DNA from: Candidatus Vallotiella adelgis
Lineage (GTDB): Bacteria; Pseudomonadota; Gammaproteobacteria; Burkholderiales; Burkholderiaceae
DNA length: 64,000 nt
Reading direction: 5' to 3'
Assembly (NCBI RefSeq): GCF_020541305.1
Contig: NZ_CP047396.1
Location: 1-64,000, forward strand
Positions 47,735 to 58,493 of this stretch are shown in pieces (position 1 is the stretch's first letter; every line of letters begins with the position of its first letter). The notes beneath the pieces are model-generated. The model was not told the DNA's origin. It searched no databases and saw only the letters and a program-made list of their open reading frames with translations. The position numbers and the translations under genes were made by a program.

Positions 47735-48054
47735 GCTTATTTAGCAGGTTTACTGGGCTATAGCTAGTTTCGATATCACTAAAGTCGGGAACAATAAATA
47801 ACCGTGTGTTTGCTGACAAGAATAGCGATGCTTTTCTGGAGATCTTACTATGGCTAGGCAGAGCGTATGCTCATTAATTTAGGAGTCAGCACTATCGCGC
47901 CAGGCGAAAAGAAACCCGGATTTTTGGCATATACATACTGTCTATATCCCACCGAACGCGACATACTGCTCTATACCTAAATCTGGCATGAGACACGTAT
48001 GCATTTACCACGTACCTCCAGCCTAAGCTAAGAGTAAAAACGATGCGCGTATAA
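47735..48054 (+). pseudogene. ttcA: ttcA fossil (tRNA 2-thiocytidine synthetase)
   Basis: TtcA thiolates C32 of some tRNAs. From 47818 the frame reads KNSDAFLEILLWLGRA, matching GGKDSYTLLDILLALQRRA, the PP-loop region with GGKDS decayed. After a shift GEKKPGF (47903) matches DQKQPGF. Back in the first frame DTYAFTTYL (47992) then KTMRV match DTYSVVTRV and KTMCSL, where the catalytic CxxC is lost. Stops and shifts lie between. It is located between folB and glmU, its ancestral position. Confidence 0.7.
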
Positions 48055-48593
48055 TTGCGACACATATTCTATTTCGTACCGCCTAATGTTTTGCGACGGA
48101 AAATACCAAGATGTGCATCTAAAGTGACTTCTAAAAATGCCAGATACATTACCATCCTTCCGCTTTTTATATAAGAGACAAGGATCTAAAAAATTCATGA
48201 ATTTCTAATTATGTTATGTAATCTGCGTAGCAGATGACTGAACCTAATACCTATAAAGATAAGGAGAGGGCTACAGAAATAAAATATATGCGTCTTCGGA
48301 CAGGGGAGGTGAGTAGAGGTTGAGTGATTGGCATTGCTTAACAACATGCTGTCATATTTAATGAATTACTGGCTGTTTTGTGCGCTGGGCTATATGCCAC
48401 AGACATGACTCATTTCACACAGCGACATTGCATTCGTCAATGAACTTTGTATAACGTCTATCAATAACATTGTGCTAATCGTACGATTTAACGCCCCAGT
48501 GACTTTAGCTCTCAGCATAGAGCGAGTATATGACGAAATCTAGCAGGCTCAATGATAAAATTATTTTATCAAGACTCCTTGGATAAAGACGCC
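48055..48593. other. Spacer before glmU
   Basis: About 540 bases, presumably the decayed C-terminal half of ttcA. No fragment recognised. Confidence 0.45.
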
Positions 48594-49955
48594 GTGAATA
48601 TCGTTATTCTTGCGGCCGGCATTGGCAAGCGTATGCACTCTGTGCGGCCAAAGGTACTGCATGCACTAGCTAACCGGTCATTACTATCCCATGTCATTGC
48701 CACAGCACGTGCTTTGGAACCGAGTCAACTCATCGTGGTGGTCGGGTATGGCGCCCAGGCCATACGCCGGGCGGTTTCCGCGCCTGATATTCAGTTTGCG
48801 CTTCAGACTGAGCAACAAGGTACAGGTCACGCGGTTAAACACGCGCTGCCCTTCATCGACCCCGCACTTCCTACGCTTATTCTGTACGGCGATGTGCCAC
48901 TCACCCGTGTCTCGACGTTGCATCGGCTAGTCGATGCAGCAGCTAACGGCTGTTATGGAGTGCTTACTGTTATATCGGATGATCCGCACGGTTATGGTCG
49001 AGTTGTGCGCGATTGTGCGGGACGCATAATACGGATTATCGAGCAAAAAGATGCTGATCCGTGGCAACAGGAAATCCGTGAGATCAACACTGGAATTGTT
49101 ATCTCGCCGAGCGGTCGCCTCGATTCTTGGCTAAACTCATTAACAAACAACAACGCGCAGCACGAATTCTACTTAACCGATATGGTAGAGCATGCGATTA
49201 AAGATGGCGTGGAGATCGTCAGTGTGCAGCCGGACGACGTATGGGAGGCGCTCGGCGTAAATAGCAAGCGTCAGTTAGCTGACCTGGAGCGCATCTACCA
49301 GCGCAACGTAGCATTACGTTTGTTAGATGCCGGTGTCACATTAACTGACCCCTCGCGCATTGATGTGCGAGGGACGCTAGAATGCGGCGTCGAGGTGTCG
49401 ATCGATATAAATTGCGTATTTGAAGGACATGTTGTGCTGGGCGACCACGTCAGCATCGAGCCGAACTGCTTAATCCGCGAAGCGACGATTGCCGCAGGTA
49501 CACGCGTAGATGCGTTCACGCATATTGATGGAGCGTACGTGGGCGAGAACGTTGTACTTGGCCCATATGCGCGACTGCGTCCGGGAACCGTGCTGTCTAG
49601 CAACGTACATGTGGGCAATTTCGTCGAGGTAAAAAATGCAGTGCTTGGGTATGGCGCTAAGGCTAACCATTTGAGCTATATCGGCGACGCCGACGTCGGG
49701 GCACGTGTGAATATCGGTGCCGGGACAATCACTTGTAACTATGATGGCATAAATAAACATCGTACCATCATTGGCGATGACGTATTTGTTGGTTCCGATA
49801 CGCAGCTTGTTGCGCCAGTCGTCGTGGGCTCAGGAGCGACGCTCGCAGCTGGTACCACCGTCTGGTGCGACGTACCTGCTGGGGCGTTAGTATTGAATGA
49901 GAAAACACAGGTCACAAAACCAGGGTACGAGCGACCGACCAAGAAAAAAACCTGA
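48594..49955 (+). CDS. glmU: Bifunctional GlmU (GlcNAc-1-P uridyltransferase / GlcN-1-P acetyltransferase)
   Basis: GlmU makes UDP-N-acetylglucosamine, precursor of peptidoglycan and lipid A. I prefer the GTG at 48594, giving 453 residues beginning [20 protein letters not shown], the family start and length, with a weak GGATAAAG upstream; an ATG at 48552 would add 14 unrelated residues. The N-terminal pyrophosphorylase (LAAGxGxRM...[20 protein letters not shown]) is followed from about residue 250 by a left-handed beta-helix with hexapeptide repeats. The acetyltransferase site [20 protein letters not shown] is near 350. Both domains look functional. It precedes glmS by 59 bases. Confidence 0.96.
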   Translation: MNIVILAAGIGKRMHSVRPKVLHALANRSLLSHVIATARALEPSQLIVVVGYGAQAIRRAVSAPDIQFALQTEQQGTGHAVKHALPFIDPALPTLILYGDVPLTRVSTLHRLVDAAANGCYGVLTVISDDPHGYGRVVRDCAGRIIRIIEQKDADPWQQEIREINTGIVISPSGRLDSWLNSLTNNNAQHEFYLTDMVEHAIKDGVEIVSVQPDDVWEALGVNSKRQLADLERIYQRNVALRLLDAGVTLTDPSRIDVRGTLECGVEVSIDINCVFEGHVVLGDHVSIEPNCLIREATIAAGTRVDAFTHIDGAYVGENVVLGPYARLRPGTVLSSNVHVGNFVEVKNAVLGYGAKANHLSYIGDADVGARVNIGAGTITCNYDGINKHRTIIGDDVFVGSDTQLVAPVVVGSGATLAAGTTVWCDVPAGALVLNEKTQVTKPGYERPTKKKT

Positions 49956-50014
49956 ATACATGTTTCCTGATAAGACGGTGCAGTAGATACCCTCTATTTT
50001 CTACGGATAAACTT

Positions 50015-51832
50015 ATGTGCGGCATTATCGGCGCAGTAGCACAACGTAACATTGTCCCAGTTCTTATCGACGGGCTGAGACATCTCGAGTATCGTGGCTA
50101 CGACTCGTGTGGTGTGGCTGCGATTGTCGGTGGCACCGCTTGGTGTGCCCGCAGTGTATCGCGCGTTGCGGACCTCGAGCAGCAGATCCAAAACACTCAA
50201 CTAGTGGGAGAAACCGGCATCGCACATACACGCTGGGCGACCCACGGAGCGCCGGTAACGCACAACGCGCATCCAATCTTTTCGCACGACACGATTGCTA
50301 TCGTTCACAACGGAATTATCGAAAACTATGAAAACCTGCGTGAAGGATTGCGCACAGACGGCTATCAGTTCGTAACACAGACTGATACTGAGGTCATTGC
50401 CCATCTAATCTACAGCCTGTATCGCGGTGACTTATTTTCCGCTGTGCGCGAAGCAGTGAAGCAGTTGCATGGCGCTTACGCGATCGCAGTATTTTCAAAA
50501 GATCAGCCGCATCGAGTATGCGGTGCGCGAGCCGGCTCACCGCTGGTAGTTAGGCTGGGCCAGCAGGAGAATTTCTTAGCCTCGGATACGCTTGCACTAA
50601 CGGGTAGTACCGACCGCTTCATTTTCCTCGAGGAAGGAGATGTAGTCGAGTTGACGCTAGACGGCGTTCGGATCGCAGATCGCTATTGTAGTCTAGTGCA
50701 GCGGAAGATACACATGGTTAAGGCACATGGAAGTGCAGTAGAGCTCGGTCCGTACCGGCACTTCATGCAAAAAGAGATCTTTGAGCAACCACAGGCAATT
50801 TCTGACACAATTGCACAGACAGACGCATTTGATCCTGAGTTGTTCGGTTCTACTGCCAGTGATGTATTCAACGAGATCAACAGCCTTCTAATTCTTGCAT
50901 GTGGCACTAGTTACTACTCTGGTTTGACGGCAAAGTACTGGCTCGAGTCGATTGCAAAAATCCCCACGCAAGTCGAGATTGCAAGCGAGTATCGATATCG
51001 TGACTCTGTTCCGAACTCCGCGTCACTAGTTATAGCAATCTCACAATCTGGCGAGACAGCAGATACGCTTGCGGCGCTCAAACATGCCCGAGCACTCGGG
51101 CACTCGCATACGATGGCAGTTTGCAATGTCGTGAGCAGCACTATAGCCAAGCTTACTACATTGCGCTCGATGACGCATGCTGGTACCGAAATCGGCGTAG
51201 CATCTACTAAAGCATTCACCACACAGCTCGTTGCGCTATTCGTGCTCGCAGTAACACTTGGACGGCTACGAGGTCATGTCGACGCAAGTCTTCAGGCGCA
51301 CTACCTGAAGCAGTTGCGGCATTTGCCGTCAGCACTCAATAGTGTTCTTGCGCTCGAGCCACATATTATCGCATGGGCAGAAGAATTTTCATGCAAGGAA
51401 AACGCACTGTTTCTTGGCAGAGGAATGCATTATCCGATTGCACTTGAAGGTGCGTTAAAGCTGAAAGAAATCTCGTATATCCACGCCGAGGCATACCCGG
51501 CTGGCGAACTTAAGCATGGGCCTCTTGCGCTGGTGACCGAAGCAATGCCAGTGGTAACTATTGCACCAAACGATACTCTTCTAGCAAAACTAAAAGCCAA
51601 TATTCAGGAAGTTCGGGCACGAGGTGGACAACTATATGTATTCGCTGATACAGATACACGAATTGTCAACAATGAAGGTTTGCATGTGATCCGGATGCCA
51701 GAACATTATGGGCTGCTCTCACCGATTCTGCATGTGGTGCCATTACAATTGCTCGCCTATCACACCGCCTGTGCACGTGGAACTGATATCGACAAGCCGC
51801 GGAATCTCGCTAAGTCGGTAACAGTAGAGTAG
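50015..51832 (+). CDS. glmS: Glutamine-fructose-6-phosphate aminotransferase
   Basis: GlmS makes glucosamine-6-phosphate, the first step to UDP-GlcNAc. The 605-residue product starts MCGIIGAVA, with Cys2 as the N-terminal nucleophile of the glutaminase domain after Met removal. [10 protein letters not shown] near residue 72 and [12 protein letters not shown] near 98 belong to that domain. Two SIS sugar-isomerase domains follow ([21 protein letters not shown], then the C-terminal [12 protein letters not shown]). It forms a pair with glmU. It is complete. Confidence 0.98.
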   Translation: MCGIIGAVAQRNIVPVLIDGLRHLEYRGYDSCGVAAIVGGTAWCARSVSRVADLEQQIQNTQLVGETGIAHTRWATHGAPVTHNAHPIFSHDTIAIVHNGIIENYENLREGLRTDGYQFVTQTDTEVIAHLIYSLYRGDLFSAVREAVKQLHGAYAIAVFSKDQPHRVCGARAGSPLVVRLGQQENFLASDTLALTGSTDRFIFLEEGDVVELTLDGVRIADRYCSLVQRKIHMVKAHGSAVELGPYRHFMQKEIFEQPQAISDTIAQTDAFDPELFGSTASDVFNEINSLLILACGTSYYSGLTAKYWLESIAKIPTQVEIASEYRYRDSVPNSASLVIAISQSGETADTLAALKHARALGHSHTMAVCNVVSSTIAKLTTLRSMTHAGTEIGVASTKAFTTQLVALFVLAVTLGRLRGHVDASLQAHYLKQLRHLPSALNSVLALEPHIIAWAEEFSCKENALFLGRGMHYPIALEGALKLKEISYIHAEAYPAGELKHGPLALVTEAMPVVTIAPNDTLLAKLKANIQEVRARGGQLYVFADTDTRIVNNEGLHVIRMPEHYGLLSPILHVVPLQLLAYHTACARGTDIDKPRNLAKSVTVE

Positions 51833-52039
51833 CATGGTGTCTTCGTTACTCGAAGAGTGCTTACCAAATTATTGTATTAGAGATAATACTACAGCATGAG
51901 AATCAAGGTGAGCATGCCTAGATTCGTATGCTGCGGCGATAAGATATATGTGATGTGGCTTATTATGAGAGCTGAACAATCAAGCTATAAGTTTTAAACT
52001 CCATGCAGTACATAACACAGTTTCATCTGTGTCAGATTA

Positions 52040-52065
52040 GGACAGCATCATAATTGATGATGTCC
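52040..52065. repeat. Stem-loop after glmS
   Basis: Bases 52040-52050 pair with 52055-52065 with one mismatch and a 4-base loop, about 210 bases past glmS. It may be a remnant terminator; there is no U-run. Confidence 0.45.
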
Positions 52066-52188
52066 AAAATAAGTCGTGTTTCCATAAATCGTTCCTTAAA
52101 AAATTTCTTAGTATTAGCCAGTCTAGGCTAGTAGATTTTTACTGGAAGACCAGTTAGTTAACATTATTAATTATTGCTCTTGCTAATC

Positions 52189-52494
52189 TCATGCATTACA
52201 AGTTTTTCCACAGTAATGACATTCGTACAATACGGCGTTTACGTCCATAACAACCATGCAGGCACTGTCGACCGGGGTGATAAAGACCTCGCGAGATGCA
52301 GTATCTGGCAGACATAGGAACGTAACGTCGGAGGGTTGATTAGACGGCGTTGCTTATCAAGATCTTTCGTCAAGATTCTTCGCTTATACATCGTCAATAT
52401 ATAATACCTCAATGTCATGCCGCTTTGAGAGATATTCACTGATCTTCAGCCTTATTGCATCATCTTGTCCGTTGACAAAAACTTTTCTTGTCAT
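52189..52494 (-). pseudogene. argC: argC fossil (N-acetyl-gamma-glutamyl-phosphate reductase)
   Basis: ArgC is the third enzyme of arginine synthesis. Read on the minus strand from 52494, MTRKVFVNGQDDAIRLKISE then YLSKRHDIEVLYIDD matches the start of the short (type 2) ArgC, xKVFVDGQEGTTGLKIxEYLSxRxDIEVLxIDD. A stop follows, then two more stops, and the same frame resumes with SDVTFLCLPDTASREV, the conserved SDVTFLCLPDxAxREx motif. RRLIN between them is found in a shifted frame. About 100 of roughly 310 residues are left; the catalytic Cys region is gone. Confidence 0.85.
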
Positions 52495-52841
52495 TGCACT
52501 CTCACTTGATGCTCTGATACTAAGGCTAGTACTTTCAAGTCCCAAGCGGGATGGATGCGCAGTAGATTAGTAGTAGCATAGCAAATGCATTATGTGGGAT
52601 TATAGGTATCAGATACCTCTGGTGGTTATTGTCAGAGTTGTTACAGGCATTTCTAGTGCGCCCGACTTTATGGAGTCTGATCTAACCATCGACTATCGTT
52701 GATAACTTCTGAAGCTCTTCACTAAAGAGATCTGAGTACTTAGCGACCGCGTGATGCTTCGATAAATCTAAAATTGTTAGGTTCGCTTCAGCTGCCTTGT
52801 GAGTGATATGTTGCAAGGAAACAAATTCGATATTTCTAGCT
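52495..52841. other. Spacer between argC fossil and pyrE
   Basis: About 350 bases. One minus-strand frame, 52682-52843, reads NIEFVSLQHITHKAAEANLT and on to DLFSEELQKLSTIVDG before a stop. It looks like the C-terminus of a protein following pyrE, but I cannot name it. Confidence 0.35.
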
Positions 52842-53528
52842 CTATTGCGGTGCGGACATCGTGCCTCCATGAGAAGCCGACCATTGAGCGGGAGCGTGCA
52901 GGAACTTCTCGACCTCATCCAGTGTTTGAGCATCAAAGTATTTTTTGTTCCTAGCCGCGCGCAGCACATCCCACCAGGTTGCTAGTGCATGCAGATTAAC
53001 GGCAATATTTTTGAGAACTAACACGCTTTCTTGGAAGATGTCATAGTGAAATAATACAAAGCAGTGCTCGACGTTCGCGCCGGCAGTGCGCAACGCATTG
53101 ATAAATTTGACCTTGCTTCGACTATCAGTTGTTAGGTCCTCGACCAAAAGCACTCTCGAACCTTCTGGCAGCAATCCCTCGATCTGTATATTACGACCAA
53201 ATCCCTTGGGCTTTTTACGAACATATTGCATTGGCAGGCTCATCCGCTCAGCAATCCACGCCGAGAAAGGAATGCCGGCAGTTTCGCCACCTGCCACTGA
53301 ATCGACCTGCTCAAACCCAATGTCAGCATAAATCGTTGATTCAGCCATATCTATTAGAGCTCTCCGTGCTCGAGGATAGGAAATCAGTTTCCGGCAATCG
53401 ATATAGACTGGGCTCGCTAACCCGGATGTGAAAATATACGGTTTTTTTTCATTGAAGTGGACGGCTTGGACCTCGAGCAGAATTCTGGCGGTATTATTAG
53501 AAATTGTTTTGGGATCGATACCTATCAT
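52842..53528 (-). CDS. pyrE: Orotate phosphoribosyltransferase
   Basis: PyrE joins orotate to PRPP, giving OMP in pyrimidine synthesis. I use the ATG at 53528 because AAGGA lies 8 bases upstream and the family N-terminus begins here; an upstream ATG at 53588 would add 20 unrelated residues. The product is 228 residues. It contains EVQAVHFNEKKPYIFTSGLASPVYIDCR at the start, YVRKKPKGFGRN near 110, and the PRPP-binding VLLVEDLTTDSRSK near 130. The C-terminal TWWDVLRAAR and EKFLHAPAQWSA match Burkholderia PyrE. It is divergent from maeB with 226 bases between. Confidence 0.96.
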   Translation of the reverse strand: MIGIDPKTISNNTARILLEVQAVHFNEKKPYIFTSGLASPVYIDCRKLISYPRARRALIDMAESTIYADIGFEQVDSVAGGETAGIPFSAWIAERMSLPMQYVRKKPKGFGRNIQIEGLLPEGSRVLLVEDLTTDSRSKVKFINALRTAGANVEHCFVLFHYDIFQESVLVLKNIAVNLHALATWWDVLRAARNKKYFDAQTLDEVEKFLHAPAQWSASHGGTMSAPQ

Positions 53529-53754
53529 CAGAAAAATCCTTGGAATCAGGAGTGGGACGGGACAGAGCTTCTCGGTACGAATAGCCAAAATTATATCTTA
53601 TTGTGTAACCATGCTGACTAACGGCGTTGAGGTGTCCGTGATACGCACTTCAGTTGGGGGGGTTCTCCGCACTAATATTTGGACAGAAGTTCATGGGGTG
53701 TACACTTAGCCTCTCTGAAATATATCCACTCTCTATTTACTTACACGTCGCACT

Positions 53755-56022
53755 ATGGACGAACAACTGAAACAAAGCGCTCTCGCCTATCACCAAAATC
53801 CAAAACCTGGCAAGATATCTGTTATTCCAACCAAGCCACTGTCTAGTCAATTTGACTTGTCCCGTGCTTATTCTCCAGGTGTTGCAGCTGCGTGCGAGGC
53901 GATTTATGCTGAGCCGCTTGATGTACAGAAGTACACGTCTCGCGGTAATTTAGTCGGTGTTATTACAAATGGCACAGCAGTACTAGGGCTTGGTAATATT
54001 GGGCCGTTGGCTGCCAAACCGGTTATGGAAGGCAAGGGCTGTTTATTTAAGAAATTCGCTGGTATCGACGTGTTCGATATTGAGCTCGCGGAATCTGATC
54101 CCAATAAATTGGTCGAAGCAATCGCAATGCTCGAGCCGACTCTGGGTGGCATCAATTTAGAGGATATTAAGGCGCCGGAGTGTTTCTATATCGAGCAGAA
54201 ACTACGTGAGCGAATGAAGATCCCGGTGTTCCACGATGATCAGCATGGCACCGCTATCATTGCGTCAGCAGCAATCTTGAATGGCCTGAAAGTCATTAGA
54301 AAAAATATCGCTCAGGTGAAGTTAGTTGTTTCGGGTGCGGGTGCGGCAGCAATCGCATGCTTAGATCTACTAGTCAAACTTGGTCTCAGTAAGAGCAATA
54401 TTCTTGTAGCTGACTCTAAGGGCATAATCTATGAAGGCCGCGGTTATCTTGATCCGTCCAAGCACCGCTATGCGGTGCATACCGATGCTCGCACCCTTGC
54501 TGACGCAATGAAAGATGCTGATGTGTTCCTTGGTTGCTCGAAAGCTGGTGTACTAAAACCAGATATGGTCCGAGGGATGGCTGACAAGCCGTTAATTCTA
54601 GCGCTAGCTAATCCGGAGCCGGAGATCCGTCCGGAAGAGGCCAAGAAAGTCAGACCCGATTGTATTATTGCCACGGGCCGTTCTGACTATCCGAATCAGG
54701 TTAATAACGTCTTATGCTTTCCATTTATCTTCCGCGGCGCGCTTGACGCGGGAGCAACTACGATCACAGAAGAAATGAAGCTCGCATGCGTTCGCGCACT
54801 TGCAGAGCTAGCCGAGGAAAGTGGCCAAGGCGACGAAGTCGCTAGAGTGTATGAGGGCCATACACTCGAATTTGGTCCGGAGTATTTAATCCCCAAGCCA
54901 TTTGATCCGCGACTAATGATCAAGATTGCGCCCGCTGTTGCGCAAGCAGCGATAGATTCACATGTTGCGACGCGCCCGATCTTAGATATGGAAACTTATC
55001 GGGAGCAGCTTACCACGATGGTATACCGTACCGGTATGGTCATGCGACCCGTATTCTCTGCAGCTAAGGCTTCTAACGCACGAATTATATTCGCCGAAGG
55101 TGAAGACGAACGTGTATTACATGCAGCACAATTTATGCTGACCGAGCGTATCGGTAGGCCAATTATTGTTGGACGTCCAGCTGTGGTTGAAATGCGCCTA
55201 AAGAAGATGAGTTCGAAGCTACGCGTCGGCTACGACTTCGAGATCGTCGATCTAGACAATGATGCGCTTTATAATCAGTGTTGGCAGGCCTATCACGAAC
55301 TTAAGTGTGGGAAAGAAATACCTGAAGTGACTCAGTCTTCGATACGCAACTCGAATACATTGCTCAGCGCTATACTGGTTCGGCTTGGCAATGCGGATGG
55401 CATGGTATGTGGCTTAATAAAATCGTTTCATAGTCATCTAAAGTACATTGATTATATTCTTGGCCTTGCTGGAAATGCTAAGTACTATGCGGCGATGAAT
55501 TTACTAATGTTGCCAGGCCGAAATCTCTTTATTTGCGATACCTATGTGAACGAAATTCCAAGTGCGGAGCAGCTTGCCGATATGGCAATTCTAGCGGCGC
55601 GCGAGGTTGAGAAATTCGGTATTGTGCCGAAAATTGCATTATTGTCGAACTCAAATTTTGGCATCGTGCCGACAGCTTCTTCTCAGCGTATGGCTCGAGC
55701 TCGTGCGCTGATTGCTGAGCGTGCTGCGCACCTAGAAGTCGATGGCGAAATGCACGGTGATGCGGCGCTGTCGGAAGTAATCCGAAGGAAGGCAATGCCT
55801 AGTACCACGCTCAGTGGTGAAGCTAACTTGCTCATTATGCCAAACATTGAAGCGGCTAACATTACATATAACCTGCTCAAAATGATTGGCGGAGAAGGTG
55901 TGACGGTTGGGCCGTTTTTGCTTGGCGCTGCAAAGGCCGTACATATACTGACGCCGGCATCCACCGTGCGCCGCATCATTAACATGGCTGCAGTAGCATC
56001 GGCCAATGCACGTGTCGGCTGA
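53755..56022 (+). CDS. maeB: NADP-dependent malic enzyme with phosphotransacetylase-like domain
   Basis: MaeB oxidatively decarboxylates malate to pyruvate, yielding NADPH. The 755-residue product is the two-domain MaeB type. The malic enzyme part (about 1-430) has [15 protein letters not shown] and [12 protein letters not shown] (catalytic Lys), the metal site [15 protein letters not shown], and the NADP-binding [16 protein letters not shown]. The C-terminal part (about 430-755) resembles phosphotransacetylase and is thought to be a regulatory acetyl-CoA sensor. Both parts are full length with no stops. It may supply NADPH for biosynthesis where few central-carbon genes remain. Confidence 0.96.
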   Translation: MDEQLKQSALAYHQNPKPGKISVIPTKPLSSQFDLSRAYSPGVAAACEAIYAEPLDVQKYTSRGNLVGVITNGTAVLGLGNIGPLAAKPVMEGKGCLFKKFAGIDVFDIELAESDPNKLVEAIAMLEPTLGGINLEDIKAPECFYIEQKLRERMKIPVFHDDQHGTAIIASAAILNGLKVIRKNIAQVKLVVSGAGAAAIACLDLLVKLGLSKSNILVADSKGIIYEGRGYLDPSKHRYAVHTDARTLADAMKDADVFLGCSKAGVLKPDMVRGMADKPLILALANPEPEIRPEEAKKVRPDCIIATGRSDYPNQVNNVLCFPFIFRGALDAGATTITEEMKLACVRALAELAEESGQGDEVARVYEGHTLEFGPEYLIPKPFDPRLMIKIAPAVAQAAIDSHVATRPILDMETYREQLTTMVYRTGMVMRPVFSAAKASNARIIFAEGEDERVLHAAQFMLTERIGRPIIVGRPAVVEMRLKKMSSKLRVGYDFEIVDLDNDALYNQCWQAYHELKCGKEIPEVTQSSIRNSNTLLSAILVRLGNADGMVCGLIKSFHSHLKYIDYILGLAGNAKYYAAMNLLMLPGRNLFICDTYVNEIPSAEQLADMAILAAREVEKFGIVPKIALLSNSNFGIVPTASSQRMARARALIAERAAHLEVDGEMHGDAALSEVIRRKAMPSTTLSGEANLLIMPNIEAANITYNLLKMIGGEGVTVGPFLLGAAKAVHILTPASTVRRIINMAAVASANARVG

Positions 56023-57409
56023 GCAGTTCTTTATAATTTAGGTTAGCTAACCTAGATAATTACTGGGACTGTTTTTTGTTGTGATGTATACGATGGGGCT
56101 ACGAACAACAGGACTAGCTCGTCTCTCTCATCTAGATTTAAGTAGCCATGCACATTTTCTGTGTATGGCTACTGCTAGCGCGTGATAAAATGTGAGATAT
56201 TAATTACTAGCTTGCGTGAGTTATGTTCTACCGTCTAATAGTAGACTCTAGAATATCATGAAAAACAAGGTCAAGATATTCTTGGAGATAGCTAGAAAAC
56301 AGTAATTAGGCAGATAGTATCGATAACTTATCAGCATAGTGAATGCTGACTATGCTGGTAGCGCTCCTTTCTATGAGAAAGCCTCTAGCTACTAGAGTGT
56401 TTATAGTATATTTCTGGGGTTGAAATACCGCTTAGCGCTGGATCAGCTAAGCTCTTGAGAAAACCAAAAATACTAGCCCGCTAGTAGCGGGTTGGCATTA
56501 ATCAGATTATTGCCACTAACCGATTTCTATAGCGATGGGTGGGCTCAGATACCTCACATTATCAGTAGTAGCACAAAAGAGGTATTAAGCATCTAACTGA
56601 ACGAGTATTCATCAATAGCAGACTGTTCCTGCTATAGTTGAACTATTATGAGGCCGTATAAGATGATGGCGCCGGAGCCAAATATCGTATCGGTTTTTTC
56701 TAATGTGTTCTCAGTTCTAGCCTCTAGATATACGTCACATTAAATATCGCGACAGGCAATGAATATATACGGCGTCGTGAGCTGACTCTCTTCGTTATAC
56801 ATTTCAGAGCGCAATATTAAAGTGATAAATGCTCGGTGCTTTTGTGACTGTTTCTAGAAAGATAAGAGAGATAAATAATTCTGATAAACTCAGGGGTTAT
56901 CGTCATAGACGACGAACACTGTTATCCGAAAAGTCGCTGCCGATGCTGCAGCGTTTAATAAAATAATCAGGAATACTACTCTCAAACCAAAGCACACGTG
57001 ATATTGATTATTTGATCAGGGTTTAACTAAACGCTTTTATTATTTTTCTTTCTAGAGATGCGTGTCTTTAAAACTAGATCACTTTTCAAAGTCAAAATAT
57101 CAGCACTACTGTAAAACGTGTAACTCAATTCATTATCAAGAATAGTGATAAACTCATTCTCGAAACCCGCGCTGATTGCTATGCAACTGGCATGAGTCAT
57201 GTACTGCGGATAAGTTCGTGACAACTGGCATAAACCTGGAAACAATATCGCGAGTAGAGCTATCGCTTAGTTAAGATTGTTCAGTAGAGTACTGTCTAAA
57301 ATATGCGACGTTTCATATGCCGCTAGACACGCTAAATTCACTTTATGAGGATGTGTTGCTTATGCGTCCTGTCGCAAGCGAGCTCGCTAGACCTCAGTGA
57401 GAATTAATA
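56023..57409. other. Eroded spacer after maeB
   Basis: About 1.4 kb with no gene supported. It holds several stem-loops: 56141-56173 (14-bp stem with one G-U, 5-base loop, likely maeB terminator), one near 56332-56356, and one near 56476-56491. A 72-codon minus-strand frame at 57027-57245 is not recognised. Confidence 0.5.
56141..56173 (+). terminator. Stem-loop after maeB
   Basis: Bases 56141-56154 pair with 56160-56173 (14 bp, one G-U) around a 5-base loop, 119 bases past maeB. There is no U-run, so termination is inferred from position only. Confidence 0.5.
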
Positions 57410-57603
57410 TTAGTGATTTCGTGTATTAGTCTCTAGTAAATCGAATAGCGCCTTGCCCTTGTTCTCATAGAGATTAGTGCGGACGACGTCTATATGCCGC
57501 TGGCCGCGACTAAGTCTTTTTATCGATGCGCTCGGGTAGCTAATCTGCATAAATTTCTCTGCAGCTAGATTCAAGATTTTCTCGAGTTGGTTGTGATGAT
57601 AAA
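57410..57603 (-). pseudogene. TetR-family regulator fossil
   Basis: A minus-strand open stretch without start reads QLEKILNLAAEKFMQISYPS, then a degraded recognition helix, and LYENKGKALFDLLE before a stop. This matches the TetR N-terminal helix-turn-helix pattern (ILDAAxxLFxxxGYxxTS...LYxxFxxKxALFxAL). Only the DNA-binding part is left and the turn is altered. It lies next to the DUF1835 gene on the same strand. Confidence 0.5.
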
Positions 57604-57683
57604 AAAAGGGGGATTATTCGTAGCCTATACGCACAATTGGGTTAAGCATTTGTCTAATGAGAATAAACACATTAATTGCTAGA

Positions 57684-58472
57684 CTATGGCCGACGTACTT
57701 GCACATCCCGCCACTGTCGGCTAGTTTCGCTACTAAGAACGAGTCGACCGACTGTAGCTAGTTCTCTACAGCGCCATAATGCAATTGCGTGGGTTACGCA
57801 AACGCCGAAGTCGCCCTTTATAACCCGGGCGGCAACTTGTGTTGCTACTTGCCATCGATCATCGATATGCTGTAACCATGCGTTGTCGATTGGTGTACAT
57901 GTACTGGTTACGAAGCAGTTTTCGCGCCAGCATCGAATATCACCATTTAGTCGGCGTATATTTTGCCATTCTAGCGCAAGGCGCCCGATCCGCAATACTG
58001 AGATCGGTGCCGCTTTCCGGATGCGTGTAGCCAGCATATCAGCACCGAACATGCTGATTGTGCTTGCGCCGTCAGCACGCGGCGTAACTTCACAAGGCAG
58101 CTCGTTCGCACTGAGAGCTACTTCATTGAGTCGTTGTGGTTGGGTGTACAGATACCATACAATCCGACGTAGCATCAGTTGATCTGATGCGCTTTGCGCG
58201 TGCCAAACGACAATATTTCTTGCTGATTTAACGAGACGCTCTAACGTGGTATTCTGCTCCTTTAGGTGGGACCTGATATCCAAGTCCCTGTTGTCGAGGA
58301 CCTGCTGCCAGAACGCCACACGTTCATACGCGTCACTATCAACAGTGCCAATCGGGCCAAACGCGAGATCATCACGCAGAACAAGAACTTCCTCATTGCG
58401 TCGCGCACTAACTAGCGCTATACGAAGCGAGGCGGCCGCTAAATCCCCATTTATAATATGGATCGTTGTCAT
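57684..58472 (-). CDS. DUF1835 domain protein
   Basis: The preferred ATG at 58472 gives 262 residues beginning MTTIHIINGDLAAASLRIAL. A longer form from 58493 adds seven residues not seen in relatives. The sequence has the DUF1835 pattern (VLVLRDDLAFGPIG, VVWHAQSASDQLMLRRIVWYL, ISVLRIGRLALEWQ), as in Burkholderia homologues I recall. The function of this family is not established. It is a soluble protein without membrane segments. The frame is intact although the upstream and downstream DNA is decayed, which suggests it was lost from selection only recently or is still used. Confidence 0.75.
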   Translation of the reverse strand: MTTIHIINGDLAAASLRIALVSARRNEEVLVLRDDLAFGPIGTVDSDAYERVAFWQQVLDNRDLDIRSHLKEQNTTLERLVKSARNIVVWHAQSASDQLMLRRIVWYLYTQPQRLNEVALSANELPCEVTPRADGASTISMFGADMLATRIRKAAPISVLRIGRLALEWQNIRRLNGDIRCWRENCFVTSTCTPIDNAWLQHIDDRWQVATQVAARVIKGDFGVCVTHAIALWRCRELATVGRLVLSSETSRQWRDVQVRRP

Positions 58473-58493
58473 GGAAGTTGCTCGCTTACACAT

